A stretch of 64,000 nucleotides of DNA from Plantibacter flavus (GCF_900177615.1 NZ_FXAP01000005.1:62001-126000), one strand, 5' to 3'; shown: positions 33,246-41,921, counted from the first letter of the stretch. Notes: generated by a model not told the origin, from the sequence alone. Program-made: numbers and translations.

Positions 33246-33573
33246 GACTCCATCCAAGCAGTTCCGCCCGACCGGTTCACGCGGATTTCGCTGAGCGCGT
33301 GACGCCCCGGGCCGACGCCGGGTGGGGTGGACGTGGCGCTGCGCCCGGTACTTGGGGGTTGCGGGCCGTGGCACCCGGGTGCATGCTGGAGGGACAGACC
33401 AACTCATCGCCCGGGCGACTCGCAGGCATTGCCGCAGCACCGGGCGATGAGTCTGTCCGGGGCCGTCGCCCGGGGATCCGTCTCGCATCCCTTCCGTCGT
33501 GTCCGGGCACCCGCAGCTCGGACCGGTATGTCCACAACGCCCGCGCCCGACGCGCCTGCGATACCGTAGACGG
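33246..33573. other. divergent intergenic region with inverted repeats
   Basis: 328 bases between the FKBP gene and the FAH-family gene, transcribed apart. No coding frame convinces me. It holds an imperfect inverted repeat: GGACAGAC-CAAC-TCATCGCCCGG (33392-33414) against CCGGGCGATGAGTCTGTCC (33440-33458), identical but for a four-base insertion in one arm. A GC-rich left part has several short GGGT/ACCC repeats. The right end carries the TACCGT hexamer of the FAH gene. Confidence 0.55.
33562..33567 (+). promoter_or_regulatory. candidate -10 hexamer of leaderless FAH-family gene
   Basis: TACCGT exactly six bases before the GTG start, with no ribosome binding site between. It also decides the start, as earlier in-frame codons lie upstream of it. 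Confidence 0.5.
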
Positions 33574-34476
33574 GTGAAGTTCGCCCATTTCGTCGCCACA
33601 GACCACCAGCCGAGTACCCCCGCAGAGCCGCGGGTCCGACTCGCCGTCATCAGCGACACCGGGGCGGTGTTCCTCGACGAGATCCTCGAGGACGCCCCGC
33701 GCGACCTCCAGGAGCTCATCGAACGCGGCCCGGCCGAGCTGGACCGCGTGCGGAGCTTCGTCGAGACGTCGCTCGCCCACGGTGTCAGCGGAGAACCCCT
33801 CGACGGGCTCGTGCACGCGTCCGCGGTCCTCCGTCCGCCGACGATCCTCGCGGTCGGGCTCAACTACTCGGCGCACTCGCAGGAGCTCAACCTCAAGACC
33901 GACAACGCCCCCACCATCTTCGGCCTGTGGGCGAACTCGCTCACCGGTCACGAGGGCACCACGAGCTGGCCCGCGGCGATCAGCGAGCAGGTGGACTACG
34001 AGGCGGAGCTCGGTGTCGTCATCGGCCGGGCCGCTCGCGACGTCGATGCGGCCGATGCGCTCGGGTACGTGTTCGGGTACACCGTCGTCAACGACATCAC
34101 CGCCCGCAACATCCAGTACTCCGAGGCGCAGTGGTCGCGCTGCAAGTCCTTCGACGGGTTCACCCCGACCGGCCCGGTCGTCGTGACCGCGGACGAGATC
34201 CCCGACCCACAGGACCTCCACATCTCGACCGTCCTCGACGGCGTGACGCTCCAGGACTCCTCGACCAGTCACATGGTCCGCAGCGTCGCGACGCTCATCG
34301 AACATTTGTCGGGCTCCGCGACCCTCCTACCCGGAACGCTCATCTCGACGGGCAGCCCGGGCGGCGCGGGATACTCGCGCGACCCGCAGGTCTTCCTGAC
34401 CGACGGCGCGACGGTGACGGTGTCCGTCGAAGGCGTCGGATCGCTCACGACGCACTGCACGGTCACCGCCTGGTAG
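33574..34476 (+). CDS. fumarylacetoacetate hydrolase family protein
   Basis: A 300-residue FAH-fold enzyme. An N-terminal cap of ~85 residues precedes ILAVGLNYSAHSQEL, and the metal site follows in VDYEAELGVVIGRAARDV (Glu pair) and YTVVNDITARNIQ (Asp). KSFDGFTPTGPVVVTADEI and GTLISTGSPGGAGYS are further family signatures. Members hydrolyse or decarboxylate acyl pyruvates, oxaloacetate or hydroxymuconate-type acids; the substrate cannot be fixed from sequence. The GTG start follows TACCGT at six bases, implying a leaderless mRNA. A 24-bp hairpin terminates it against aspA. Confidence 0.88.
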   Translation: MKFAHFVATDHQPSTPAEPRVRLAVISDTGAVFLDEILEDAPRDLQELIERGPAELDRVRSFVETSLAHGVSGEPLDGLVHASAVLRPPTILAVGLNYSAHSQELNLKTDNAPTIFGLWANSLTGHEGTTSWPAAISEQVDYEAELGVVIGRAARDVDAADALGYVFGYTVVNDITARNIQYSEAQWSRCKSFDGFTPTGPVVVTADEIPDPQDLHISTVLDGVTLQDSSTSHMVRSVATLIEHLSGSATLLPGTLISTGSPGGAGYSRDPQVFLTDGATVTVSVEGVGSLTTHCTVTAW

Positions 34477-34488
34477 CGACTCCCCCAC

Positions 34489-34540
34489 AGCACACGACGA
34501 AGCCGTCCGGACTAGGGTCCGGACGGCTTCGTCGTGTGCT
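34489..34540. terminator. bidirectional terminator between FAH-family gene and aspA
   Basis: Perfect 24-base inverted repeat (arms 34489-34512 and 34517-34540, core GAAGCCGTCCGGAC / GTCCGGACGGCTTC) with a TAGG loop, placed 12 and 10 bases from the two convergent stops. It should serve both genes. Confidence 0.8.
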
Positions 34541-34550
34541 GCCGCGTCGG

Positions 34551-36029
34551 TCAGCGGCTCGGGTCGGAGTCCGCGCCCGGGATCGGCAGGTCGATGATCG
34601 GGATGGCCGAGGTGATGGCCTCGATCCCCGAGAGCCGCGCGGGCGAGAGCTGCTTCGTCACCTCGTCGCGCGTCATGAGGTTGGCCTCGACCACGAGGTC
34701 CGCGACGTTGCGGCCCGTGAGCAGAGCGGTCTTCGCGAGCGCCGCAGCCGACTGGTACCCGATGAACGGGGTCAGGGCGGTGATGACGCCGACGGACGCG
34801 CCGACCATCACCTCGAGCCGTTCCTCGTTCGCCGTGATGCCGTCGATGCAGTTCACCCGCAGCGTCTTGCACGCCTGTGCCATCCAGACGATGCTCTGCA
34901 GCAGCGAGTGGGCGATGACCGGTTCGAAGGCGTTGAGCTGCAACTGCCCGGCCTCGGCCGCCATCGTGACCGTCATGTCGGCGCCGACGACGCTAAACGC
35001 CACCTGGTTCACGACCTCCGGGATGACCGGGTTGACCTTGCCCGGCATGATGCTCGATCCGGCCTGTCGGGGCGGCAGGTTGATCTCGCCGAGGCCGGCC
35101 TGCGGACCGCTCGACAGCAGACGCAGGTCGTTGCAGATCTTGGAGAGCTTGATGGCACTCCGCTTCAGGGTGCCGCTGAACGACATGAACCCGCCGGCGT
35201 CGCTCGTCGACTCGATGAGGTCGGGTGCCGTGGTGAGCGCGAGGCCCGTGATCTGGTTGAGGTGACGGACGACGGCCTCCGCGTAGCGCGGGTCGGCGGT
35301 GATCCCCGTCCCGATCGCGGTGGCGCCGAGGTTGACCTCGGCGAGCAGCCAGAGGGTCTCGTGGAGGCGGTCGTAGTCCTCGTTCAGCGTCGTGGCGAAG
35401 CCGTGGAACTCCTGCCCGAGGGTCATCGGGACGGCGTCCTGGAGCTGCGTGCGCCCGACTTTGAGGACGTGGGAGAACTCGACGGACTTCGCGCTGCACG
35501 AGTCGCGCAGCAGGCCGAGCTCCGTCAGGAGGAACTGCAGCGAGAACGCGAGCGCGATCTTGATCGAGGTCGGGTAGACGTCGTTGGTGGACTGCGACCG
35601 GTTGGTGTCGTCGAGTGGGTGCAGGAACTGGTACTCGCCCTTGGCGTGGCCGGCGAGCTCGAGCGCGATGTTCGTGATCACTTCGTTCGCGTTCATGTTC
35701 GTCGATGTACCCGCGCCGCCCTGGATCACGCCCACGACGAACTCCTCGTGGAAGTCACCGTCGATGATGATCTGGCACGCGCGGTCGATGAGGTTCGCCT
35801 TCGCCGGGTCGAGGACCCCGATCTCGGCGTTCGCGCGGGCGGCGGCCTGCTTGACGCTCGCGATGGCGACGACGAGGTCGGGGTAGACGGAGATCGGACG
35901 CTTCGTGATGGGGAAGTTCTCGAGCGCGCGTGCCGTGTGGATGCCCCAGTACGCGTCGGCCGGGATCTCCATCGAACCGAGTGAATCCGACTCCGTCCGA
36001 GTCTCGTCGCTGTTCGTCCTGTCCGCCAT
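34551..36029 (-). CDS. aspA: aspartate ammonia-lyase
   Basis: A 492-residue fumarase/aspartase superfamily enzyme. GSSIMPGKVNPVIPEVVNQ is the signature loop in its aspartase form (fumarase C has a different run after KVNP). ADAYWGIHTARALENFPIT, GGAGTSTNMNANEVI and THE-like DDTNRSQSTNDVYPT regions are present. It interconverts aspartate with fumarate and ammonia. ATG 36029 is chosen; GGAG lies 11 bases before it. An in-frame GTG at 36086 with better-placed GGAG would add 19 Ser/Thr-rich residues and is a real alternative. It converges with the FAH-family gene. Confidence 0.9.
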   Translation of the reverse strand: MADRTNSDETRTESDSLGSMEIPADAYWGIHTARALENFPITKRPISVYPDLVVAIASVKQAAARANAEIGVLDPAKANLIDRACQIIIDGDFHEEFVVGVIQGGAGTSTNMNANEVITNIALELAGHAKGEYQFLHPLDDTNRSQSTNDVYPTSIKIALAFSLQFLLTELGLLRDSCSAKSVEFSHVLKVGRTQLQDAVPMTLGQEFHGFATTLNEDYDRLHETLWLLAEVNLGATAIGTGITADPRYAEAVVRHLNQITGLALTTAPDLIESTSDAGGFMSFSGTLKRSAIKLSKICNDLRLLSSGPQAGLGEINLPPRQAGSSIMPGKVNPVIPEVVNQVAFSVVGADMTVTMAAEAGQLQLNAFEPVIAHSLLQSIVWMAQACKTLRVNCIDGITANEERLEVMVGASVGVITALTPFIGYQSAAALAKTALLTGRNVADLVVEANLMTRDEVTKQLSPARLSGIEAITSAIPIIDLPIPGADSDPSR

Positions 36030-36206
36030 GTCGTCGTCTGCTCCAAGGGTGGTGGGGGTGCTGCTGCTGGTGGTGCTGATCGTCACTCGTGGCTCCGTTG
36101 CCTGGTGGGTGGATGTCCCTTCCAGCGTAGCCGGGTGCGATCCCCGATGCCGCTGCGGTGTCTTGGACCCGAGACGGTTCACGGCCTGCGGTTCAGCATC
36201 CGTGGG

Positions 36207-37109
36207 TCACCGCTTGCGCGAGAACGCCTCCAGCCGCTCGGCCGGGCTCAGGGCGGCCATGCGGTCGACGAACGCCGCGCTGAAGGTGTCGGCGGTGGTG
36301 TAGTCGCCGAGCGGGACCGTGGAGTGGGTGATGCGGTCGTCGTAGACGTGCACCAGGTTGAACGACTGACCGCCGAACATCCCGTTCACCTCCACGGACG
36401 GGAGCGAGAGGTTCATCGAGTAACAACTCGCGCTGGCGACCTGGACGGGGATGCCGGCGAAGGTGCTCGAGGTGGAGTAGTGCAGATGGCCGCCCAGGAT
36501 GGCCCGGACGTCGGTCCCGCGCAGCACGGCCTCGAGCCGGTGCTGGTCGCGGAGCTCGAGGATGTCGAAGAACGGGATGCTCGACGGAACCGGCGGGTGG
36601 TGCATGGCGAGGATGCTGCCGAGCGGCGCCGCCGTGGCCAGCACCGACTCCAGCCACTCCAGCTGGCTGTCCTCCAGCTCACCGTGGTGCCACCCCGGGA
36701 CGGTCGAGTCGAGGCCGATGACGCGCAAGCCGCCGAAATCCCAGACGGCGTCGAGCGGCTGCTCCCCCGCCGGGAGGTCGAGGAGCTCCGTCCGCATGAC
36801 CGACCGTTCGTCGTGGTTGCCCATGAGCCAGACGATCGTGGTGCCGAGTCGCTCGGCGACGGGTTCGACCCGCTCCCGGAGTCGACGGTAGGCGTCGGCC
36901 TCTCCGAGATCCGCGAGGTCGCCCGTGAACACCATCGCGTCGGGCCGGAGCTGCATGCGCTCGATCTGACGGAGGGCCTGCTCCAGGTTGGCCTGCACGT
37001 CGACCGCGTCGTAGAGGCGTCGGCCGTCGGCCAGGAGGTGCGGGTCGCTCAGATGGACGATGACCCTGTCGGGAGCCGGGTACTGACCGAAACGGACGTC
37101 GGAAGTCAT
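36207..37109 (-). CDS. metallophosphoesterase (CpdA-like, class III cyclic nucleotide phosphodiesterase type)
   Basis: A 300-residue calcineurin-like phosphoesterase. All five metal motifs are visible: SDPHLL (DxH), TGDLAD (GD), MGNHDE (GNHD), MHHPP (H) and GGHLHY (GHxH). Similarity in layout to bacterial CpdA and Rv0805 suggests cyclic nucleotide or phosphodiester hydrolysis in the cytoplasm; a substrate is not proven. The C-terminal ~60 residues form an extra helical part ending FSRKR. TAGACT is six bases before the ATG, with no Shine-Dalgarno. Confidence 0.88.
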   Translation of the reverse strand: MTSDVRFGQYPAPDRVIVHLSDPHLLADGRRLYDAVDVQANLEQALRQIERMQLRPDAMVFTGDLADLGEADAYRRLRERVEPVAERLGTTIVWLMGNHDERSVMRTELLDLPAGEQPLDAVWDFGGLRVIGLDSTVPGWHHGELEDSQLEWLESVLATAAPLGSILAMHHPPVPSSIPFFDILELRDQHRLEAVLRGTDVRAILGGHLHYSTSSTFAGIPVQVASASCYSMNLSLPSVEVNGMFGGQSFNLVHVYDDRITHSTVPLGDYTTADTFSAAFVDRMAALSPAERLEAFSRKR

Positions 37110-37115
37110 GATCCG

Positions 37116-37121
37116 AGTCTA
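37116..37121 (-). promoter_or_regulatory. candidate -10 hexamer of leaderless metallophosphoesterase gene
   Basis: TAGACT on the minus strand, six bases before the ATG. The transcript would start on or near the start codon. Confidence 0.5.
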
Positions 37122-37182
37122 GGAGCCACCGCCGACGTGCTCCGCCGCGGTCGACCACCCGAGGGCGGCCGACCGCAGACGG

Positions 37183-38634
37183 TCAGGACGCGACGCCGAG
37201 GAGCTGCTCGATGGGTCCGCGGGCGAAGAAGACGAGGAACCCGGCTGCGACGACCCACAGGAGCGGGCTGATCTCGCGCGCCTTCCCGGACAGGGAGCGG
37301 AGCACGACCCAGGCGATGAAGCCGGCGCCGATGCCGTTCGCGATCGAGTACGTCAGCGGCATGACGACGACCGTCAGGAACACCGGGAGCGCGACCGAGA
37401 ACTCGGTCCAGACGATGTCCTTGATCTGCGACATCATGAGCGTCCCGACGATGACGAGCGCGGCGGCGGCGACCTCGGAGGGCACGATCTGCGTGAGCGG
37501 CGTGAAGAACATGGCGAGCAGGAACAGCGCACCGGTCACGAGGTTCGCGAGGCCGGTGCGTGCCCCTTCGCCGATGCCCGCACCGGATTCGATGAAGACG
37601 GTCGAGGAGGAGGACGAGGTCGCGCCACCGGCCACCGCGCCGACACCCTCGACGATGAGCGCCGAGCGGAGTCGTGGGAAGTCGCCCTTGGCGTCCGCCA
37701 CACCGGCCTCCTTCGAGAGGCCGGTCATCGTCCCCATGGCGTCGAAGAAGTTCGTGAACACGAGGGTGAAGACGAGCATGAGCGCGGCGAGGACGCCGAT
37801 GCGCTCGAAGCCGCCGAAGCTCACCTGGCCGAGCAGGCTGAGGTCGGGGACCCCGACGACCTGGGTGGGCAGGGTCGGGACGCTGAGGTTCCAGCCACCG
37901 GGGTTCTCGCCGCCGTTGGAGGCGCCGACCTTGAAGACGGCCTCGGCGAGGATGGCGATGATCGTGGAGGCGACGATGCCGATGAGCAGGGCACCCTTGA
38001 TCTTGCGCGCGACGAGCACGCCCGTGAGCAGCAGGGAGATGACGAACACGGCGGTCGGCACGGTGGCGACCGAGCCCTCGATCCCGAGGCCGACGGGCGG
38101 CGAACCGGCGCCCGTCGAGCGGACGAAGCCGGCGTCGACGAAGCCGATGAACGCGATGAAGAGGCCGATGCCGACCGTGATCGCGATCTTCAACTGGATG
38201 GGCACCGCGTTGAAGATCATGGCGCGGAGTCCGGTCGCCGCGAGGAGGACGATGATGAGCCCGTTGATGACGACGAGGCCCATCGCCTCGGCCCAGGTGA
38301 CCTGACCGACGACGCTGACCGCGAGGAACGAGTTGATGCCGAGTCCGGCCGCGAAGGCGAACGGCAGCCGCGCCACGAGACCGAAGAGGATCGTCATGAC
38401 GCCGGCGGTCAGGGCGGTCACGGCGGCGACCTGGGCGAAGCCGAGCTCGCCACCGGTGACGTCGGCCGAGCCGCTCAGGATGATCGGGTTGAGGATGACG
38501 ATGTAGGCCATCGCGACGAAGGTCACGAGGCCGCCGCGCACCTCGCCTCCGACGGTCGAACCGCGCTTGCTGATCTCGAAGAAACCGTCGAGACGCTCTC
38601 GGAACGAGCGCGGAGCGGTGGGCGTCGTGGTCAC
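37183..38634 (-). CDS. NCS2/AzgA family purine permease
   Basis: A 483-residue membrane transporter with 12-14 predicted helices. The AzgA branch is shown by FFEISKRGSTVGGEVRGGLV at the N-terminus, TNFFDAMGTMTGLSKEAGV in the middle, and TSSSSSTVFIESGAGI, the substrate-site region. Known members carry adenine, guanine and hypoxanthine with protons. GTG 38634 is fixed by AGGAGG four bases upstream. It is divergent from a second nucleobase permease of the UraA type, and apt lies 6 kb away, so purine salvage is served locally but not in one operon. Confidence 0.92.
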   Translation of the reverse strand: MTTTPTAPRSFRERLDGFFEISKRGSTVGGEVRGGLVTFVAMAYIVILNPIILSGSADVTGGELGFAQVAAVTALTAGVMTILFGLVARLPFAFAAGLGINSFLAVSVVGQVTWAEAMGLVVINGLIIVLLAATGLRAMIFNAVPIQLKIAITVGIGLFIAFIGFVDAGFVRSTGAGSPPVGLGIEGSVATVPTAVFVISLLLTGVLVARKIKGALLIGIVASTIIAILAEAVFKVGASNGGENPGGWNLSVPTLPTQVVGVPDLSLLGQVSFGGFERIGVLAALMLVFTLVFTNFFDAMGTMTGLSKEAGVADAKGDFPRLRSALIVEGVGAVAGGATSSSSSTVFIESGAGIGEGARTGLANLVTGALFLLAMFFTPLTQIVPSEVAAAALVIVGTLMMSQIKDIVWTEFSVALPVFLTVVVMPLTYSIANGIGAGFIAWVVLRSLSGKAREISPLLWVVAAGFLVFFARGPIEQLLGVAS

Positions 38635-38769
38635 TGGACCTCCTGGGTCTGCATCGAAGCAACCAGCGTACCGGCACGGCGGACCGCCCCGCGACGACCG
38701 GGATGCGAGGGTGCCGCTACGATCGGCTGGACCCCTTTCCCAGCACCCTCCTCACGGAATCGAGCTCAC

Positions 38770-40047
38770 ATGGCGCTGCCCTGGACTCTGCACGGCGACG
38801 GCAAGCACGTCCCGACCCACGCGATCGTCGGCCCCGGAGAACGGCTCACCTGGCCGCGGACCATCGGCCTCGGCATGCAGCACGTCGTCGCGATGTTCGG
38901 CGCCACGTTCCTCGTCCCCGTGCTGACCGGGTTCCCGCCCACCACGACGCTGTTCTTCTCGGGCGTCGGCACCATCCTGTTCCTCGTCATCACCAAGAAC
39001 CGCGTGCCGAGCTACCTCGGCTCGTCGTTCGCCTTCATCGCCCCCATCTCCGCCGCGGTCGCGAGCCAGGGCATGGGCAGCGCCCTCTTCGGCATCCTCG
39101 CGGTGGGTCTCCTCCTGGCGCTCGTCGGCGTCATCGTGCAGGTCACGGGAACCGGGTGGATCGATGCGCTCATGCCGCCGGTCGTCGCCGGTGCCATCGT
39201 CGCGCTCATCGGGTTCAACCTCGCCCCCGCCGCGAAGAACAACTTCGTGGAGGCTCCGATCACCGCCCTCGTGACGCTCGCGGCCGTCATCCTGTCGACC
39301 GTCGTCTTCCGCGGGATCCTCGGCCGACTGTCGATCGTCATCGGTGTCGTGGTCGGGTACATCGTCGCAGCGATCCGTCAGGAGATCGACTTCTCGAAGA
39401 TCGCGGACGCCGCGTGGGTCGGCCTCCCCGAGTTCCACCTCGCGGACAACCCGATCTCGAACCCGGCGGTCTGGGCGGTCCTCCCGGCGTTCCTCCCCGT
39501 CGTGCTCGTCCTCATCGCCGAGAACGTCGGCCACATCCGGGGCGTCGCGCAGATGACCGACGCCTCCGTGAACAAGCAGACCGGTCGCGCGCTCCTGTCC
39601 GACGGTCTGGCGACGATGCTGGCCGGTTTCGGCGGCGGTTCGGGCACGACGACCTACGGCGAGAACATCGGCGTCATGGCGGCGACGCGGGTCTACTCCA
39701 CGGCGGCCTACTGGGTCGCCGGTCTGTTCGCGGTCCTCCTCGGCCTCTCCCCCAAGGTCGGTGCGGTCATCAACACCATCCCGGCGGGCGTCCTCGGCGG
39801 CGTCACGACGGCCCTGTACGGACTCATCGGGATCATCGGCGTGAAGATCTGGCTCGACAACAAGGTCGACTTCTCGAAGCCCGTCAACCAGTTCACCGCG
39901 GCGACGGCGCTCATCATCGGCATCGCGGACTTCACCTGGGTGGCGGGTGGCGACGTCAGCTTCAACGGGATCGCACTCGGCACGATCGCTGCGATCGTCA
40001 TCTACCACGTGATGACGACCATCGGCCGCTGGCGGAAGACCGCCTGA
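38770..40047 (+). CDS. uracil/xanthine permease family transporter (UraA-like NCS2)
   Basis: A 425-residue nucleobase:cation symporter. MQHVVAMFGATFLVPVLTGF is the UraA first-helix signature. GFNLAPAAKNNF follows, then the substrate-site stretch VLIAENVGHIRG, with the Glu that contacts uracil in UraA, and GGSGTTTYGENIGVMAATRV. These features favour uracil over purines. A TACGAT hexamer at 38718 may be its -10. The leader to the ATG is about 40 bases without a good Shine-Dalgarno. It is divergent from the AzgA-type permease and followed by a palindrome-rich region. Confidence 0.92.
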   Translation: MALPWTLHGDGKHVPTHAIVGPGERLTWPRTIGLGMQHVVAMFGATFLVPVLTGFPPTTTLFFSGVGTILFLVITKNRVPSYLGSSFAFIAPISAAVASQGMGSALFGILAVGLLLALVGVIVQVTGTGWIDALMPPVVAGAIVALIGFNLAPAAKNNFVEAPITALVTLAAVILSTVVFRGILGRLSIVIGVVVGYIVAAIRQEIDFSKIADAAWVGLPEFHLADNPISNPAVWAVLPAFLPVVLVLIAENVGHIRGVAQMTDASVNKQTGRALLSDGLATMLAGFGGGSGTTTYGENIGVMAATRVYSTAAYWVAGLFAVLLGLSPKVGAVINTIPAGVLGGVTTALYGLIGIIGVKIWLDNKVDFSKPVNQFTAATALIIGIADFTWVAGGDVSFNGIALGTIAAIVIYHVMTTIGRWRKTA

Positions 40048-40059
40048 CCCGTCGGGTGG

Positions 40060-40254
40060 GGGTGCGCCAGCGCGGTGCGCTGGCGTCGGCGCGGGTCGTA
40101 CGCGTGAGCGCGGGTCTCTGGAGCCCCGCGCTCACGTGTGTGACCCGCGGCCATGCCGGGTAGGTGCGGTTCGCGTCAGCGCACCGCGCTGGCGCACCCA
40201 CACGGATCGGCTCCGGACCGGTGGCCCGCGCTCGCGTCAGCGCGGTGCGCTGGT
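40060..40254. repeat. nested palindrome cluster between convergent genes
   Basis: A 26-base inverted repeat with one mismatch has arms at 40060-40085 and 40174-40199, core CCAGCGCGGTGCGCTGG. It encloses a 7-base pair (GCGGGTC / GACCCGC, 40091-40097 and 40142-40148) and a perfect 12-base hairpin (CGTGAGCGCGGG / CCCGCGCTCACG, 40103-40136). A third copy of CAGCGCGGTGCGCTGG lies at 40237-40252. The permease stop is 13 bases to the left and the Pit-associated gene ends just to the right, so the region may end transcription from both sides. Confidence 0.7.
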
Positions 40255-40266
40255 GGATCCGAGGGG

Positions 40267-40602
40267 TCAGCCCTGGTGGAAGAACGGCACGATCAGGTAG
40301 ATGCCGAACAGGACCGCCGCCGCACACAGGGCGAAGCAGGCGTAGGCACCGGCACGGGCCAGGTTCTGCTGCACGGGGGTCAATGGGTTCTTCCGAGCGG
40401 CCTTCGCGGCCCGCTTCGCCGCCTTCGCGGCTTCCTCCGGCGTGATGACCGTGATCGCGTCGGTGAACTCGGCCGGCGCCACCACGGGCACGCGCCCGGC
40501 GGTGGTGAGGAGCCGGAGCCCGAGCGAGTACAGACTGACGATCGCGGTCGCGCCAACGAGCGACGTCGCGAAGACGATCAGGAATGCTGCCCAGTCGATC
40601 AC
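40267..40602 (-). CDS. small membrane protein encoded with Pit phosphate transporter
   Basis: A 111-residue protein with two hydrophobic segments (WAAFLIVFATSLVGATAIVS near the start, ARAGAYACFALCAAAVLFGI near the end) and, between them, an Ala/Lys-rich helical stretch PEEAAKAAKRAAKAARKN. I do not know a functional family. The GTG start overlaps the stop of the Pit gene (GTGA), so it is translated together with the transporter and may assist or modulate it. Small proteins of this layout follow pit in other actinobacteria (recollection, not checked). Confidence 0.75.
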   Translation of the reverse strand: MIDWAAFLIVFATSLVGATAIVSLYSLGLRLLTTAGRVPVVAPAEFTDAITVITPEEAAKAAKRAAKAARKNPLTPVQQNLARAGAYACFALCAAAVLFGIYLIVPFFHQG

Positions 40603-41777
40603 TTCTTCACCTTCTTGGGCTTGGGGTTGCGCTTGATCTTGACCGCACGACCGGAGTCGGCGACCTCGCTGACGACGTTGCTGTGGTCGACCTGGTTCCG
40701 GCGCGAGATGAGGAAGATGGTGAGGATGACACCGACCCCCACCACGGCGTCGATGATGATGCCGACGAGACCGAGGTGGGCGACGGCGGCGGCGAGCGCC
40801 CCGACGATGCCGGCCGCGGGCAGGGTCATCAACCAGCCGAGGGCGATCCGCCCGGCGGTCCCCCAGCGCACCTTCGATCCGCGTCGCCCGAGCCCAGAGC
40901 CGATGACGGACCCGGAGGCGACCTGCGTGGTGGAGAGGGCGAAGCCGAGGTGGCTCGACGCGAGGATCGTGGCGGCGGTGCTCGTCTCGGCCGCGAAGCC
41001 CTGCGCCGGCTTGACGTCCGTGAGTCCCGTACCGATGGTCTTGATGATCCGCCAGCCGCCCATGTAGGTGCCGAGCGCGATGGCGAGGGCGCAGACGACG
41101 ATGACCCAGAGCTCGGGGCCGGTGCCGACCGCCTGCACGCCGACCGCGATGAAGGTGAGCGTGATGACACCCATGGTCTTCTGTGCGTCGTTCGTGCCGT
41201 GCGCGAGGGCGACGAGGGACGAGGAGAAGATCTGCGCGTACCGGAACCCGTCGCGACCGTCGGGCTTGCCGTCGTAGCGGCGCGTGATCCGATAGGCGAG
41301 CTTCGTCGCCGAGTAGGCGACCAGTCCTGCGGTGACGGGGGCGATCAACGCCGGGAGGATGACCTTGGAGAGGACGACACCGAAGTCGATCGAGCCGAAG
41401 CCGGCGCCGACGATCGCCGCGCCGATGAGCCCGCCGAACAGCGCGTGGCTGGACGACGACGGCAGACCGAGGAGCCAGGTGAGCATGTTCCAGACGATCG
41501 CGCCGATGAGCCCGGCGAAGATCAGCTCCGGTCCGATCCGGATGCCGCCCTCGCCCTCTCGGATGAGCCCGCCCGAGATGGTCTTGGCGACCTCCGTGGA
41601 CAGGAACGCACCGACGAGGTTGAGGATCGCGGCGAGCAGGACGGCGGTCTTCGGCTTGAGGGCGCCCGTGGCGATCGGGGTCGCCATGGCGTTCGCCGTG
41701 TCGTGGAACCCGTTCGTGAAGTCGAAGAACAGTGCCAGTGCGATGACCAGCACGACAGTCAGGGTAACGAGTTCCAC
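40599..41777 (-). CDS. pit: inorganic phosphate transporter, PiT family
   Basis: A 392-residue low-affinity phosphate carrier (metal-phosphate:H+ symport). The duplicated PiT signature is clear: FFDFTNGFHDTANAMATPIA (first half) and ALAHGTNDAQKTMGVITL (second half), with LGLPSSSSHALFGGLIGA as the conserved loop. The C-terminus is basic, ending KIKRNPKPKKVKK. The GTG start at 41777 follows a GAAAG. Five in-phase 11-base repeats resembling a Pho box lie 65-119 bases upstream, so phosphate control through PhoR-PhoP is plausible. The next gene overlaps by four bases. Confidence 0.95.
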   Translation of the reverse strand: MELVTLTVVLVIALALFFDFTNGFHDTANAMATPIATGALKPKTAVLLAAILNLVGAFLSTEVAKTISGGLIREGEGGIRIGPELIFAGLIGAIVWNMLTWLLGLPSSSSHALFGGLIGAAIVGAGFGSIDFGVVLSKVILPALIAPVTAGLVAYSATKLAYRITRRYDGKPDGRDGFRYAQIFSSSLVALAHGTNDAQKTMGVITLTFIAVGVQAVGTGPELWVIVVCALAIALGTYMGGWRIIKTIGTGLTDVKPAQGFAAETSTAATILASSHLGFALSTTQVASGSVIGSGLGRRGSKVRWGTAGRIALGWLMTLPAAGIVGALAAAVAHLGLVGIIIDAVVGVGVILTIFLISRRNQVDHSNVVSEVADSGRAVKIKRNPKPKKVKK

Positions 41778-41841
41778 TGGTGTCTTTCTCGAGGCGGAGC
41801 GAATACGGACACAGTGCTCCCCGACGAGATGTTTGGGGGGA

Positions 41842-41896
41842 ATTCACGTGCTGGATACGGGCGGTTCACCCGCCGTACACGATCCTTACACCCTGC
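41842..41896. promoter_or_regulatory. candidate Pho box (five 11-nt direct repeat units) upstream of pit
   Basis: Units begin at 41842, 41853, 41864, 41875 and 41886 and start ATTCACG, GGATACG, GTTCACC, GTACACG and TTACACC. AC occupies the fifth and sixth place in all five. The unit around 41863-41873 (GGTTCACCCGC) fits the streptomycete PhoP-unit consensus GGKTCAYYYRS fully. Orientation is on the plus strand while pit runs on the minus strand. Confidence 0.55.
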
Positions 41897-41921
41897 CCGG
41901 TCGAGGTCAACTCGACGCCGA

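Noticed and set aside
38635-38769. A purine riboswitch before the NCS2 permeases
   Set aside because: No recognisable aptamer core (paired P1-P3 with conserved loop bases) could be drawn in the 135-base gap.
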